Source: Pseudomonas svalbardensis (GTDB lineage: Bacteria > Pseudomonadota > Gammaproteobacteria > Pseudomonadales > Pseudomonadaceae). Taken from it: a DNA stretch of 64,000 nt. The notes below the pieces were generated by a model that made no database searches, was not told the origin of the DNA, and worked only from the letters and a program-made list of their open reading frames with translations. This document shows, in pieces, positions 16,495 to 25,738 of the stretch (position 1 is the stretch's first letter; every line of letters starts with the position of its first letter). The position numbers were made by a program, and so were the translations under genes. The stretch is from assembly GCF_030053115.1 (NCBI RefSeq), contig NZ_CP125619.1, positions 2,233,001 to 2,297,000 on the forward strand. Direction: 5' to 3'.

Positions 16495-16602
16495 GGCGGC
16501 TTCCTTGATATTCGATTTGCCACTGACAAGTAGATATTAATTTAATTTCACACTATCACTAATGGCTCGTAGTCTGAAGATCACCTTTCAGAGGACACGA
16601 AC

Positions 16603-17307
16603 ATGACACTCAAAAACACCCCGCGCCCCGAGTGGCTGACCTTCGATTGCTACGGCACGCTGATTCAGTGGGATGAAGGCTTGAAGACCGTGGTCGCCGA
16701 TATTTTGCGCGACAAGGGCGACCACGCCGTTGATGTCGATCGCCTGATTGAGGTGTACGACCGGCATGAACACCGACTGGAGCAGATCCCGCCGCATCGC
16801 TCGTTTCGCCAGTTGAGCGCGCAGGGCTTGCACCTCGCTCTGGAGGAGTTGGGGCTGGCGAGCGCGCCCGAAGACAGTCAGCGGCTGGCCGGGGCGATCC
16901 CGCGGATGCCGCCGTTCCCCGAAGTGGTCGAGACGCTCGCGCGGCTTAAGGCGATGGGGTTCAAGTTATGCATCGTGTCCAACACCGATGACGACATCAT
17001 TGCCGGGAACGTTGCGCAGCTCGGTGGGCATATCGACCGGGTCATCACCGCTCAGCAGGCCGGTGCTTATAAGCCGGATCCGCGGTTATTTGACTACGCT
17101 CATGAACAGCTCGGCGTCAGTCGTGATCAGGTGGTGCACATCTGCGCCAGCCCGATGCTGGACCATACCGCCGCCCGCGACATGCACTTTCGCTGCGTCT
17201 GGATTGACCGCAGCACGGGTCGGCAGTTGCTGCCGGACTATCAACCCGATGCGATATTAAGCACGCTGGACCAGGTCGTGCCCTTGTTCACATCCCTTGG
17301 CTGGTAA
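16603..17307 (+). CDS. Haloacid dehalogenase type II-like hydrolase
   Basis: A 234-residue HAD hydrolase. The nucleophile Asp15 is in LTFDCYGTLIQWDEG, the Ser/Thr motif in CIVSNTDDD, and the Lys in AGAYKPDPRLFDYA. The FDCYGTLI-W form is typical of the type II haloacid dehalogenase branch. Instead of the usual Asn-Asp of true dehalogenases near the end it has CASPMLDHTAARDM, so the substrate is uncertain; a phosphatase role is possible. It is followed after 13 bases by a class II aldolase gene, an arrangement suggesting one sugar-phosphate or side-chain catabolic step pair under the LysR gene. Confidence 0.75.
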   Translation: MTLKNTPRPEWLTFDCYGTLIQWDEGLKTVVADILRDKGDHAVDVDRLIEVYDRHEHRLEQIPPHRSFRQLSAQGLHLALEELGLASAPEDSQRLAGAIPRMPPFPEVVETLARLKAMGFKLCIVSNTDDDIIAGNVAQLGGHIDRVITAQQAGAYKPDPRLFDYAHEQLGVSRDQVVHICASPMLDHTAARDMHFRCVWIDRSTGRQLLPDYQPDAILSTLDQVVPLFTSLGW

Positions 17308-17320
17308 ACACGGAGTCGTC

Positions 17321-18112
17321 ATGGCCCACACCCTTGCAGGCAGTTCCCGTCCCTCGCGTTACGCCGATCTGAATCTCGATTCGGAGGCCGCCATCGCCGC
17401 TCGCACGGAATTGGCGGCGTGCTTTCAATTGGCGGCGCTGCACGGTTTGGAGGAGGGCATCTGTAACCATTTTTCCGCCATGGTGCCGGGTCGGGATGAT
17501 CTGTTTTTCGTGAACCCCTACGGCTACGCGTTCGAAGAAGTCACCGCTGACAACCTGCTGGTCTGCGATTTTCACGGCAACGTCGTGGTGGGCGAAGGGC
17601 TGCCGGAAGCGACCGCGTTCTATATCCACGCGCGACTGCACAAACAGCTGCCGAGGGTGAAAGTGGCGTTTCACACGCATATGCCTCACGCCACGGCGTT
17701 GTGCCTGCTGCAAGGTCCGCCGCTGTTGTGGCTGGGGCAAACGGCCTTGAAATTCTACGGCCGTACGGCGGTGGACGAGGACTACAACGGTCTGGCGCTC
17801 GACGAGTCTGAAGGCGACCGGATTGCCAGCGTCATGGGCGATGCCGACATTCTGTTTTTGAAGAACCACGGGGTGATCGTCGCCGGGCCAACCATCGCCG
17901 AAGCCTGGGACGATCTGTATTACCTTGAGCGTGCCGCCCAGGTGCAGTTGATGGCGATGGCGACCCAGCGTGAACTCAAGCCGGTGCCCCATGAGATTGC
18001 TCAGCGGGCCTATGAGCAAATGCGCCTGGGGGATGCAGAAAGTGCACGGGCGCATTTGCACAGCGCGATGCGGCGACTAGCCAAAGGACATTTGCCCCAT
18101 ACCCCCCCGTAG
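17321..18112 (+). CDS. Class II aldolase/adducin family protein
   Basis: A 263-residue product from MAHTLAGSSRPSRYADLNLD; this ATG is preceded by GGAG and fits the family start better than one eight codons upstream. The zinc site is visible as FHTHMPHATAL with a further His in FLKNHGVIVAG. GICNHFSAMVPG and DFHGNVVVGEG are family motifs. Members include L-fuculose-phosphate aldolase and non-catalytic adducin-like proteins; I cannot name the substrate. It is co-directional with the HAD gene. Confidence 0.8.
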   Translation: MAHTLAGSSRPSRYADLNLDSEAAIAARTELAACFQLAALHGLEEGICNHFSAMVPGRDDLFFVNPYGYAFEEVTADNLLVCDFHGNVVVGEGLPEATAFYIHARLHKQLPRVKVAFHTHMPHATALCLLQGPPLLWLGQTALKFYGRTAVDEDYNGLALDESEGDRIASVMGDADILFLKNHGVIVAGPTIAEAWDDLYYLERAAQVQLMAMATQRELKPVPHEIAQRAYEQMRLGDAESARAHLHSAMRRLAKGHLPHTPP

Positions 18113-18177
18113 ACTAAGCTCACAAAAAATAAGGGTTTTGGGGTGTTACCCATGCCTTACCCTTACAGGACGCGCTT

Positions 18178-19749
18178 TTGTCTATCCCTCTTCACGATCC
18201 GCACAACGCCACCGGCGTCACGTTGAAACGGTTACCTCTGCGCAAAGCAGCGGTACTGTTTATTGCGGTCGTGTGCCTGAGCCTGTGCGGTTTGCTTTAC
18301 CTGCAACTGGAGCAGTCGCGCCGGCATGACCTGGCATTGGCGAAAGTGGCGTCATCAAACCTGACGCGGGCCATGGCGCAGCAGGCCGAAGACACCTTCA
18401 TGCAAGCCGATCTGGTGCTGACCAGTCTGGCCGACTGGATTCAGGCTGACGGTTTCGGCGCCCCCCAAAAGGCACGCTTGCAGAAAACGTTCGCCCGGCG
18501 GGTGCAGGCGCTGAATCAATTGCACGGGATATTTCTGTTCGACCAGAAGGGGCAGTGGATCGTTAGCTCCTTCGAAAACCTGCCACGTGGCCCGGGTGTG
18601 TCGGATCGCGAGTACTTCAAATTCCACCAGCAGAACGTCTCCTCCCTGGCGCACATCGGGCCGGCGATTCGCAGTCGGGAAAATGGCGAATGGATCATCC
18701 CGATATCCAAACGGGTGAACGACAAGAATGGCAATTTCCAGGGCGTCTTGTTGGCCGGCATCAAGATGGCGTACTTCGATCAGTTCTTCAAAAGCTTCAG
18801 CATTGATGACAACGGTTCGATGTTTTTGGGCTTGACCGACGGAACGCTGCTGGCGCGACGGCCGTTTGTGGAATCGCTGATTGGCACATCACTGGCCAAG
18901 AGCGAGATCTTCGAGAAATTGCTGCCCAACGCACCCTCCGGTAACGCAATGTTCAGCTCACTGGTCGATGGTGTCGTGCGGTTGTATGGCTACCGTCAGC
19001 TCGACACTTATCCGCTGGTCGTGTCTGCCGCCTCGTCCAGGGAATCGATTCTCAAGGATTGGTACGACACGGCATTTCGCTCCACAGTCATCGTTGCCCT
19101 GGTGGTGCTGGGCGTGGGGTTGTTCGGTTGGGTGTTCCTTTATCAGGTGCGTGTCGGCGAACAGATCGAGGCGGATTTGCGCAAGGCAAAGGAAGCGCTG
19201 AAGCTGATCGCGACCCACGACAGCCTGACCGGCCTGGGCAATCGCCGGCTGTTCGAGGGGGCGCTGGACATCGAGTTCGGCCGAGGTGCCCGGCAGTCGA
19301 GTTCGCTGAGCCTGATCATGCTCGATATCGATTACTTCAAGCGCTACAACGACGCTTACGGCCACGTGGCGGGGGACCATTGCCTGGCTGAAGTGGCGCG
19401 GGCGGTGAAGGGGTGCTGCCATCGAAAAGCCGATTTGGCTGTGCGGTACGGCGGTGAGGAGTTTGCGGTATTGCTACCCGACACTGACATTCATGGCGCG
19501 ATGGTGATTGCCGAGCAGATCCGCCGCAGCGTCATGGACAAGAACATCATCCACAGCGGTTCACCCTCGGGCTTCGTGACGGTCAGTCTGGGGTGTTATT
19601 CGTTTGTGCCGACGGGGCGGGACAGCATGGAAGTGTTTATCGAACGAGCGGACGCGGCGCTGTATCAAGCCAAGCATTCGGGGCGAAACCGCTCGGCGGT
19701 GCTGTCGATGGAAGGCGGTGTCGAGGCACTGCTGCGTTCGGATCGTTGA
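18178..19749 (+). CDS. Membrane diguanylate cyclase with periplasmic Cache sensor
   Basis: A 523-residue protein beginning at a TTG codon with AGGA nine bases upstream. A transmembrane helix at about 22-42 and another at about 298-318 flank a double-Cache-type periplasmic domain (FLFDQKGQWIVSSFENLPRG, YFKFHQQNVSS, SREYF-like motifs). The GGDEF domain at about 345-510 carries an active GGEEF (RYGGEEFAVLLPDTD) and an inhibitory RxxD site five residues before it (RKAD). It should make c-di-GMP in response to an extracellular ligand. It lies 65 bases downstream of the aldolase gene. Confidence 0.88.
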   Translation: MSIPLHDPHNATGVTLKRLPLRKAAVLFIAVVCLSLCGLLYLQLEQSRRHDLALAKVASSNLTRAMAQQAEDTFMQADLVLTSLADWIQADGFGAPQKARLQKTFARRVQALNQLHGIFLFDQKGQWIVSSFENLPRGPGVSDREYFKFHQQNVSSLAHIGPAIRSRENGEWIIPISKRVNDKNGNFQGVLLAGIKMAYFDQFFKSFSIDDNGSMFLGLTDGTLLARRPFVESLIGTSLAKSEIFEKLLPNAPSGNAMFSSLVDGVVRLYGYRQLDTYPLVVSAASSRESILKDWYDTAFRSTVIVALVVLGVGLFGWVFLYQVRVGEQIEADLRKAKEALKLIATHDSLTGLGNRRLFEGALDIEFGRGARQSSSLSLIMLDIDYFKRYNDAYGHVAGDHCLAEVARAVKGCCHRKADLAVRYGGEEFAVLLPDTDIHGAMVIAEQIRRSVMDKNIIHSGSPSGFVTVSLGCYSFVPTGRDSMEVFIERADAALYQAKHSGRNRSAVLSMEGGVEALLRSDR

Positions 19750-19880
19750 GGTGTCTCGAGAGGGTGTTTCACCCGCGCAACACCCCGGCCCGCCGGCTGT
19801 CTGCCTGTCAGATCCCCTTCAATTGATCGTCTAGAGTTGCGGTAACGCTGCCGATCCCGGCAGGTCTCCCCACCGCACGG

Positions 19881-20938
19881 ATGATCGTCAGAATGTTGAT
19901 TACTCAAGCATTGACAGCCGTTGCTTTAACCGTTGCAGCCTGCGCCATCTTTCCGCTCGCGAGCCACGCTCAATCGAACGTCACAGCCAAAGAAGCACAC
20001 GCCATCGGCGTGGATGCCTACCTTTATTTGTACCCGCTGTTGACCATGGACATCACCCGCAAGCAATTCACCAACATCGAATCGGGTAAGGAATTCGGCA
20101 AAGGTCCGATGAATATGTTTGTCAGCGTGCCGCAGTATCCACCTGCCGATTTCAAAGGGGTGGTGCGCTCGAACGTCGACACCTTGTATTCCATTGCCTG
20201 GCTGGACTTGACCAAAGAACCGCTGGTGATTGCAGCGCCCGATACGGCCGGGCGTTTTTACCTGCTGCCGATGCTCGACATGTGGACCGATGTGTTCGCC
20301 TCACCGGGCTGGCGCACCACGGGTACACAAGCGGGGCAGTTTCTGGTGACACCGCCTGACTGGACCGGGACGGTGCCTGCCGGACTGAACCATCTGCCGG
20401 CGCCTACGCCCTTTGTCTGGGTCATTGGCCGCACCAAGACCGATGGCGCTGCGGACTACGGGGACGTGCACAAAATTCAGGCTGGCTATACCGTGACACC
20501 GCTGTCCCGACTGGGTAAAAAGTCCGAACCGGCCAGCGTGACAATCGACCCGGCCGTGGACATGCAGACCCCGCCCAAGCTCCAGGTCGACTCAATGTCG
20601 GCGGCCGACTACTTCGCCTATGCCGCCGAATTGCTCAAAGTGCACCCTGCGCACATCACCGATCAACCGATCCTGGCGCAGATGAAGCGTATCGGTATCG
20701 AACCCGGAAAATCGTTCGACATGGATGCGCTGGACCCTGAAATCAAAGCAGCGCTCCAGGCCGTGCCCGAAGACGCGCAGACGCTGAAGACGTGGAAAGT
20801 TCCAACGCTCACTGGTGTGGTCAACGGCCGAAGGGTAGGTTCAATCTGACCATGCGTTTGTATGGGTTCAAACCCGAGGTGTTGAGCGGCAAGTGGAACC
20901 TGCCGACGGTCACATGCCGGTGTGTAGCACCCAACTGA
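19881..20938 (+). pseudogene. DUF1254/DUF1214 protein, broken by an internal deletion
   Basis: The open frame (19881-20849) gives a signal peptide (about 1-30) and a DUF1254 domain (VDAYLYLYPLLTMDITRKQF, VVRSNVDTLYSIAWLDL). It ends soon after LTGVVNG with an abrupt RRVGSI. In the next frame, from 20828, the text reads PKGRFNLTMRLYGFKPEVLS and continues to a stop at 20938, which is the usual extreme C-terminus of the DUF1214 domain. About 130 codons that normally lie between GVVNG and the PKG-FNLTMRLY motif are absent and the frame is shifted. Full-length family members have about 460-490 residues. The product is probably inactive. Confidence 0.75.
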
Positions 20939-20958
20939 CAGCAGCCGACGATCTGCAA

Positions 20959-21297
20959 TCATCGGCTGTCTCTACGCGTCCAGCTGCCCGTCCCGCCGCC
21001 GGCACCGCCCGTGCCACCGCCCGCCGCGCCCGTGCCACCCCCCGCGCCAGAGCCGCTGTTGCCGGCATTGCCACCATTTCCGCCACCCGACGAGCCCGAT
21101 CCGCTATTGCCGCCGTTAGCGTTATGGTCGCTTGAGGGGTGGCCAGGGTTATTGTTGGGCGCCATGGTCGAGCCGCCGGTTGATCCTGACTTGGTTCCGG
21201 TCGCATCAGCGCCATCGCCGGAGGCTGCAAAAGTGCCGATGGACATGGCGGACAGCACTCCCGCCAGTAACAGCGAGGTCATTTTGATGATCATCAT
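20959..21297 (-). CDS. Secreted Gly/Ser-rich low-complexity protein
   Basis: A 112-residue product with a signal peptide (about 1-25, cleavage after FAA). The mature protein is almost entirely Gly, Ser, Ala, Asn and Thr (GGNSGSGSSGGGNGGNAGNS), with no fold I recognise, and ends in a basic tail. The G+C-rich third-position pattern could mislead, but the signal peptide and the single-gene setting argue for a real gene. Similar Gly-rich small exported proteins are common in fluorescens-group strains. Confidence 0.55.
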   Translation of the reverse strand: MMIIKMTSLLLAGVLSAMSIGTFAASGDGADATGTKSGSTGGSTMAPNNNPGHPSSDHNANGGNSGSGSSGGGNGGNAGNSGSGAGGGTGAAGGGTGGAGGGTGSWTRRDSR

Positions 21298-21388
21298 GGT
21301 GCGTATCCAAAGATGAGTCGTTACCTGATGTTGGTGTGAAGGGCAGGGCGCGTAGTGCCGGTTGGTTGACGAGTGGCCGGCGTGCGTT

Positions 21389-21871
21389 TCAGGCGAAAGC
21401 CTCGCGCAGGTGGCTGATCGCTGCTTCTACTGTCATTCCCGGTGCAGTCGGTGGATCAGGCCGTTCACAAAACTCACGCCATACAAACAGCGTCAGCTCG
21501 GCACCATCGGTGATGCTTTCCGGGATGGGGGATGAGAAGGTCTCTAGCACTCTGTAGCGTTCATCCTGCCAGAACAAATCCTCGACCCAGTCGTAGATCG
21601 GTATCACATGAAAGTGAATCGGATGGCCGGGCACATGTCCGTAGCGACCGATGTACAGCCGTTTGGGTTTGAACAACGTTTCGACAAGCCGTTGAGTTTT
21701 CGCCAGTAGCGGGCCGAGTTCGGCGAGGGCGCTATCGGGCAGTTCGTGGAGCGCGTTGACGTTCGCTCGTGCGCCGAGCATCACGTAACCAGGCAAGGCC
21801 GAGTTGAGGCGGTGGTTGACGATCCAGTGTTCGGTTTCATGGAGGATGAAGTGCTGGGGGATGAGGGGCAT
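21389..21871 (-). CDS. HIT family (histidine triad) protein
   Basis: A 160-residue cytoplasmic protein with the histidine triad HPIHFHVIPIYDW at about residues 72-84, the alpha-phosphate-binding loop of nucleotide hydrolases and transferases. The upstream part HWIVNHRLNSALPGYVMLGA is the usual HIT beta-sheet. The natural substrate is not predictable. It stands alone. Confidence 0.8.
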   Translation of the reverse strand: MPLIPQHFILHETEHWIVNHRLNSALPGYVMLGARANVNALHELPDSALAELGPLLAKTQRLVETLFKPKRLYIGRYGHVPGHPIHFHVIPIYDWVEDLFWQDERYRVLETFSSPIPESITDGAELTLFVWREFCERPDPPTAPGMTVEAAISHLREAFA

Positions 21872-22163
21872 GTCATGACTTCCTTGTCTTGCGCGATAAC
21901 AAACGATGGCGGTGTACCCAAGCGAGGTGTCCGCTGCATCTCGGCATCAAAAGGTACGCGGGGGTGCGTGCAATTACAGGGCAGCGGCCGTTGATTGGCA
22001 ATGGTTGTGTTAACGGTTCTTCCATTGCGGCAATGGCTTGCGTTATCCAGGCGCCAGGGCCCAGCATGGCTGCTATGTTCAATGAACGTTCGGCGAGTGC
22101 CCCGGTAAAAAAGCATTGCGAGCGTCACATCCCGATCAGGCAATCGATTGACAGGATAAGTGC
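21872..22163. other. Intergenic stretch without a recognisable feature
   Basis: Several short open frames cross this 292-base region on both strands, but none has a ribosome site, coding bias or family pattern. It must hold the promoters of the HIT gene and of the GGDEF/EAL gene. I see no repeat or hairpin of note. Confidence 0.5.
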
Positions 22164-24734
22164 ATGGATATGACTGCCGTTACCAGTGTCGCCGCTCCCC
22201 GTCATACGCCGATAACCCGCAACCTGGTGTGGGTCGTCGGCCTGCTGTTTGTTCTGAGTGTGCTGATCGCCCTGTTGGCCTTGTTCAACATTGCCGGGCG
22301 GCTGGACGCCCAGGACCTGGCCAAGACCACGTTCTACACCCAGCGTGCGCTGGAAAATCGCATCACTGCCTCGAAAAACTACATCGCCAGTTATGCAAAC
22401 TGGACGACCGCCTACGACCATTTGAACGGCAAGGTCGATGTGCAGTGGGCTTACGTCGAGCAGAACCTGGGCAAAACCTTGTTCAGCATCGATCACTACG
22501 ACGGCGTCTTCGTGGTCGATCATCAGCAAACCAAATACGCCGTGGTGCGCGGGCTTCAGGTGCAGGAGGCCGCGACCACCTATCTTTCGGCATCCATGGC
22601 GACGCTGGTACAGGCAGTCCAGCGTCAGGAAAGCCTCATTGACCCCGTCAGCCAGTTCACGCTGTTCGAGGGCAAACCGGCATTGCTGACGGCTGCCGCG
22701 ATCGTCCCCAATGACGAAAGGCCCGCGGTCGATCCTCAAAGCACCTCGGTGCTGGTGTTCGTCGACCAATTAAGCCCTGACAAGCTCAGCGCCCTGAGCG
22801 CCGATTACGGTTTGCATGATTTGAACCTGGCGCCTGATGACGCTATCTCGCCCGACAGGCCAGTCGTGGCACTGGCGGACACTGGCTACAGTCTGGTTTC
22901 CCGACTCGAGCAACCGGGTCATCAGTTGCTCTGGTCGCTGCTGCCGCCATTGGGCGGCGCGCTGTTGGTGCTGGCGTTGTTAACGGCTTATTTCTTCCGG
23001 TATGTCTTGCGCACGTCCGGGCACGTGGATGCCAGCTACACCAGCCTCGATTTATCGAACCAGGCGCTGGAGGCCAGTGAAGAACGTTTTCGTGCCGTGG
23101 CTGAGGCCGCTTCCGACTGGATCTGGGAAATCGACGACAAGCATTGCATCTCTTACCTGTCAGGACGTTTCGCCACCGTCACCGGTTTTTCCGATCAGCA
23201 ATGGATAGGGCAGGACATTGGGCAACTGCTCAATTGCGATACGCTGCCCTTGTCGCTGTGGCTGCATAAGCTCAATGAAGAACAGCCCGTCAGCCATTTG
23301 CGTTGCTCCTATCGCGATCAGTCGGGGCAACAGCGTATTTGCCGGGTTTCGGCACGACCGATCCATCGCAAGGGCGCGGTGCTGGGCTATCGCGGAACGG
23401 CCAGCGACATCACCGATGAAGTCGCCGCCCATGCCCAGATCCAGCATCTGTCGTTGCACGATGCCCTGACGGGACTGCCGAATCGCAACAAACTGGCGCG
23501 TTTCCTCGACGAGGCCCTGGCGCAGAAAGAGCATTCGGCGGCGCTGGTGCTGTTGATGATCGATCTGGATAACTTCAAGCCGATCAATGATTCCCTCGGT
23601 CACCCGGCCGGCGACGCCGTGCTGCTGGAAGTGGCCACCCGATTGCGCGAGTGCACGCGGGACATCGATCTGGTCGCCCGGCTCGGTGGTGATGAGTTTG
23701 TGCTGGTGCTCAACGGCATGGACAGCCACGCCGAAATCGACCGGTTCTGCGAGCGTTTGCTCGATAGCCTGCAGCAGCCGATTCATTACGAGCATCACAC
23801 GCTGCACATCGGCGCGAGCATCGGTGTCGCCTTGAGTCGGCGTCAGGGGCACATTCCCAATGAGCTGATCCGGTGCGCCGACATTGCGCTGTATCAGGCT
23901 AAATCCGACGGCAAGAAGACCTGGTGCTACTTTGCGCCGCACATGAACGATCAGATCCAGCACCGTCGGCTACTGGAAAACGACCTGCGCCGGGCGATCA
24001 AGAACGACGAGTTCGTGATGCATTTCCAGCCACGCTACAACATGGGCGGCAAGCAGGTGGTCTCGGTGGAGGCGTTGCTGCGCTGGCAGCATCCGGAACA
24101 GGGGCTGCTGAGCCCCGACGAGTTTATCCCTTTGGCCGAGCAGACTGACCTGATCGTGCCCTTGGGGCGCTGGGTGTTGCGCGAAGCCTGTGAAACGGCC
24201 CTGACCTGGCCCGGTGCGTTGATGGTGTCGGTCAATTTGTCGCCTGTTCAATTTGCCCGCAGCGACGTGGTGGAGGACGTCAGGGAGGCATTGATCCTGA
24301 CCCGTTTACCGGCCAGTCGTCTGGAGCTGGAAATCACCGAAAACGTGATGCTCATCGATGTGGAGGGCGCGTTGGCGACCATGAATGCGCTCAAGGAACT
24401 GGGCGTGCGGTTGAACATGGACGACTTCGGTACCGGCTATTCGTCCCTGGGTTACTTGCGCACGTACCCGTTCGACGGGATCAAGATCGACAAGCGTTTC
24501 ATCTCGTCCATGAGTGGCGGCGGCAATGACCGCGCTGTGGTGCAGGCGATCATCAACCTGGGCAAAGCCATGGGCCTGACCGTGACGGCAGAGGGCGTCG
24601 AGACCCTGGAGCAACTAGACTTCCTGGTCCTGGACCAGTGCCATGAAGTGCAGGGTTTCTACTTGAGTCGGCCTATGGAAAAGCAGGCGTTGCTGCCGTT
24701 GCTGAAGGCATCGCATGACGAGTTTCCAGTGTAG
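22164..24734 (+). CDS. CHASE4-PAS-GGDEF-EAL c-di-GMP enzyme
   Basis: An 856-residue membrane protein. Transmembrane helices at about 20-42 and 255-278 enclose a CHASE4-type periplasmic domain (ENRITASKNYIASYANWTTA, VFVVDHQQTKYAVV). A PAS domain follows at about 300-415. The GGDEF domain (about 425-590) is intact with RLGGDEFVLVL and an RxxD site (RDID). The EAL domain (about 605-850) keeps SVEALLRWQHP, EITENVML and DDFGTGYSSLGYL. Both catalytic activities are therefore possible; the net direction is unknown. Confidence 0.9.
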   Translation: MDMTAVTSVAAPRHTPITRNLVWVVGLLFVLSVLIALLALFNIAGRLDAQDLAKTTFYTQRALENRITASKNYIASYANWTTAYDHLNGKVDVQWAYVEQNLGKTLFSIDHYDGVFVVDHQQTKYAVVRGLQVQEAATTYLSASMATLVQAVQRQESLIDPVSQFTLFEGKPALLTAAAIVPNDERPAVDPQSTSVLVFVDQLSPDKLSALSADYGLHDLNLAPDDAISPDRPVVALADTGYSLVSRLEQPGHQLLWSLLPPLGGALLVLALLTAYFFRYVLRTSGHVDASYTSLDLSNQALEASEERFRAVAEAASDWIWEIDDKHCISYLSGRFATVTGFSDQQWIGQDIGQLLNCDTLPLSLWLHKLNEEQPVSHLRCSYRDQSGQQRICRVSARPIHRKGAVLGYRGTASDITDEVAAHAQIQHLSLHDALTGLPNRNKLARFLDEALAQKEHSAALVLLMIDLDNFKPINDSLGHPAGDAVLLEVATRLRECTRDIDLVARLGGDEFVLVLNGMDSHAEIDRFCERLLDSLQQPIHYEHHTLHIGASIGVALSRRQGHIPNELIRCADIALYQAKSDGKKTWCYFAPHMNDQIQHRRLLENDLRRAIKNDEFVMHFQPRYNMGGKQVVSVEALLRWQHPEQGLLSPDEFIPLAEQTDLIVPLGRWVLREACETALTWPGALMVSVNLSPVQFARSDVVEDVREALILTRLPASRLELEITENVMLIDVEGALATMNALKELGVRLNMDDFGTGYSSLGYLRTYPFDGIKIDKRFISSMSGGGNDRAVVQAIINLGKAMGLTVTAEGVETLEQLDFLVLDQCHEVQGFYLSRPMEKQALLPLLKASHDEFPV

Positions 24735-24833
24735 GGGCGTGCCTTTAGTCGCCTGACTCGCTCGTAGAGGCAACTGCAGGTACGCACCCCCGGTCACAAC
24801 TGGATATCGACCCTGCGTTGCGAGCGTTGGCCC

Positions 24834-25628
24834 ATGAAGAACCTGAAAATCGCAACATTCAACGTTAACGGCATGCGCGCCCGACTGCCGAACTTGCTGG
24901 CCTGGCTTGAGCGAGAGCGGCCAGACATCGCCTGTTTGCAAGAGCTCAAGTCGGTCGACAGTGCTTTCCCCGCCGCCGAGCTTGAGGCCGCTGGCTACGG
25001 CGCGCTCTGGCAAGGTCAGTCGTCGTGGAACGGGGTGGCGATTCTGGCGCGGGATGCTCAGCCGCTGGAGAGTCGTCGAGGCCTGCCGGGTGATGACAGC
25101 GACACCCATAGCCGGTACCTGGAGGCCGCCGTGCACGGGATTCTGGTGGGCTGCCTGTACCTGCCCAACGGCAACCCGCAGCCGGGGCCGAAGTTCGATT
25201 ACAAGCTGGCGTGGTTTGAACGGCTGATCCATTACGCGCAGACGCTTCAGGCCAGTGAGCATCCCGTGGTGCTGGCCGGTGACTACAACGTGGTGCCCAC
25301 TGACCTGGACATCTACAACCCGCGATCCTGGCTGAAGGATGCGTTGCTGCAACCTGAAAGCCGCGAGTGTTATCAGCGCCTTATGGCCCAGGGCTGGACC
25401 GATTCCTTGCGCCATCTGTATCCGGAGGATCGGCTCTATACCTTTTGGGATTATTTTCGCCAGCACTGGCAAAAGAACTCAGGTCTGCGCATCGATCATC
25501 TGTTGCTTAACCCTGCGCTCAGCCCTTATCTGCAGGAGGCCGGAGTCGATGCCTGGGTTCGCAACGAGCCCCACGCGAGTGATCATGCACCGACGTGGAT
25601 TCGGTTGAGTTCGCGCAAGCGGCGTTGA
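24834..25628 (+). CDS. xthA: Exodeoxyribonuclease III
   Basis: A 264-residue AP endonuclease / 3'-exonuclease of base excision repair. Key motifs are KIATFNVNGMRARLPN, CLQELKS (metal-binding Glu), GCLYLPNGN, LAGDYNVVPTDLD and the terminal ASDHAPTWI with the catalytic Asp-His pair. RIDHLLL is also conserved. The length is normal. The gene begins 99 bases after the GGDEF/EAL gene and is probably independent. Confidence 0.93.
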   Translation: MKNLKIATFNVNGMRARLPNLLAWLERERPDIACLQELKSVDSAFPAAELEAAGYGALWQGQSSWNGVAILARDAQPLESRRGLPGDDSDTHSRYLEAAVHGILVGCLYLPNGNPQPGPKFDYKLAWFERLIHYAQTLQASEHPVVLAGDYNVVPTDLDIYNPRSWLKDALLQPESRECYQRLMAQGWTDSLRHLYPEDRLYTFWDYFRQHWQKNSGLRIDHLLLNPALSPYLQEAGVDAWVRNEPHASDHAPTWIRLSSRKRR

Positions 25629-25738
25629 GATTGAAGTGTGTGGCGATTGGCTAAATCAATTGTCAGTCGAGCCGCTTTATCCCTTATACATGGCGCCCAT
25701 TGGCGGAGAAATCCGGCCCCCAGCATAAGGACTGAGCG

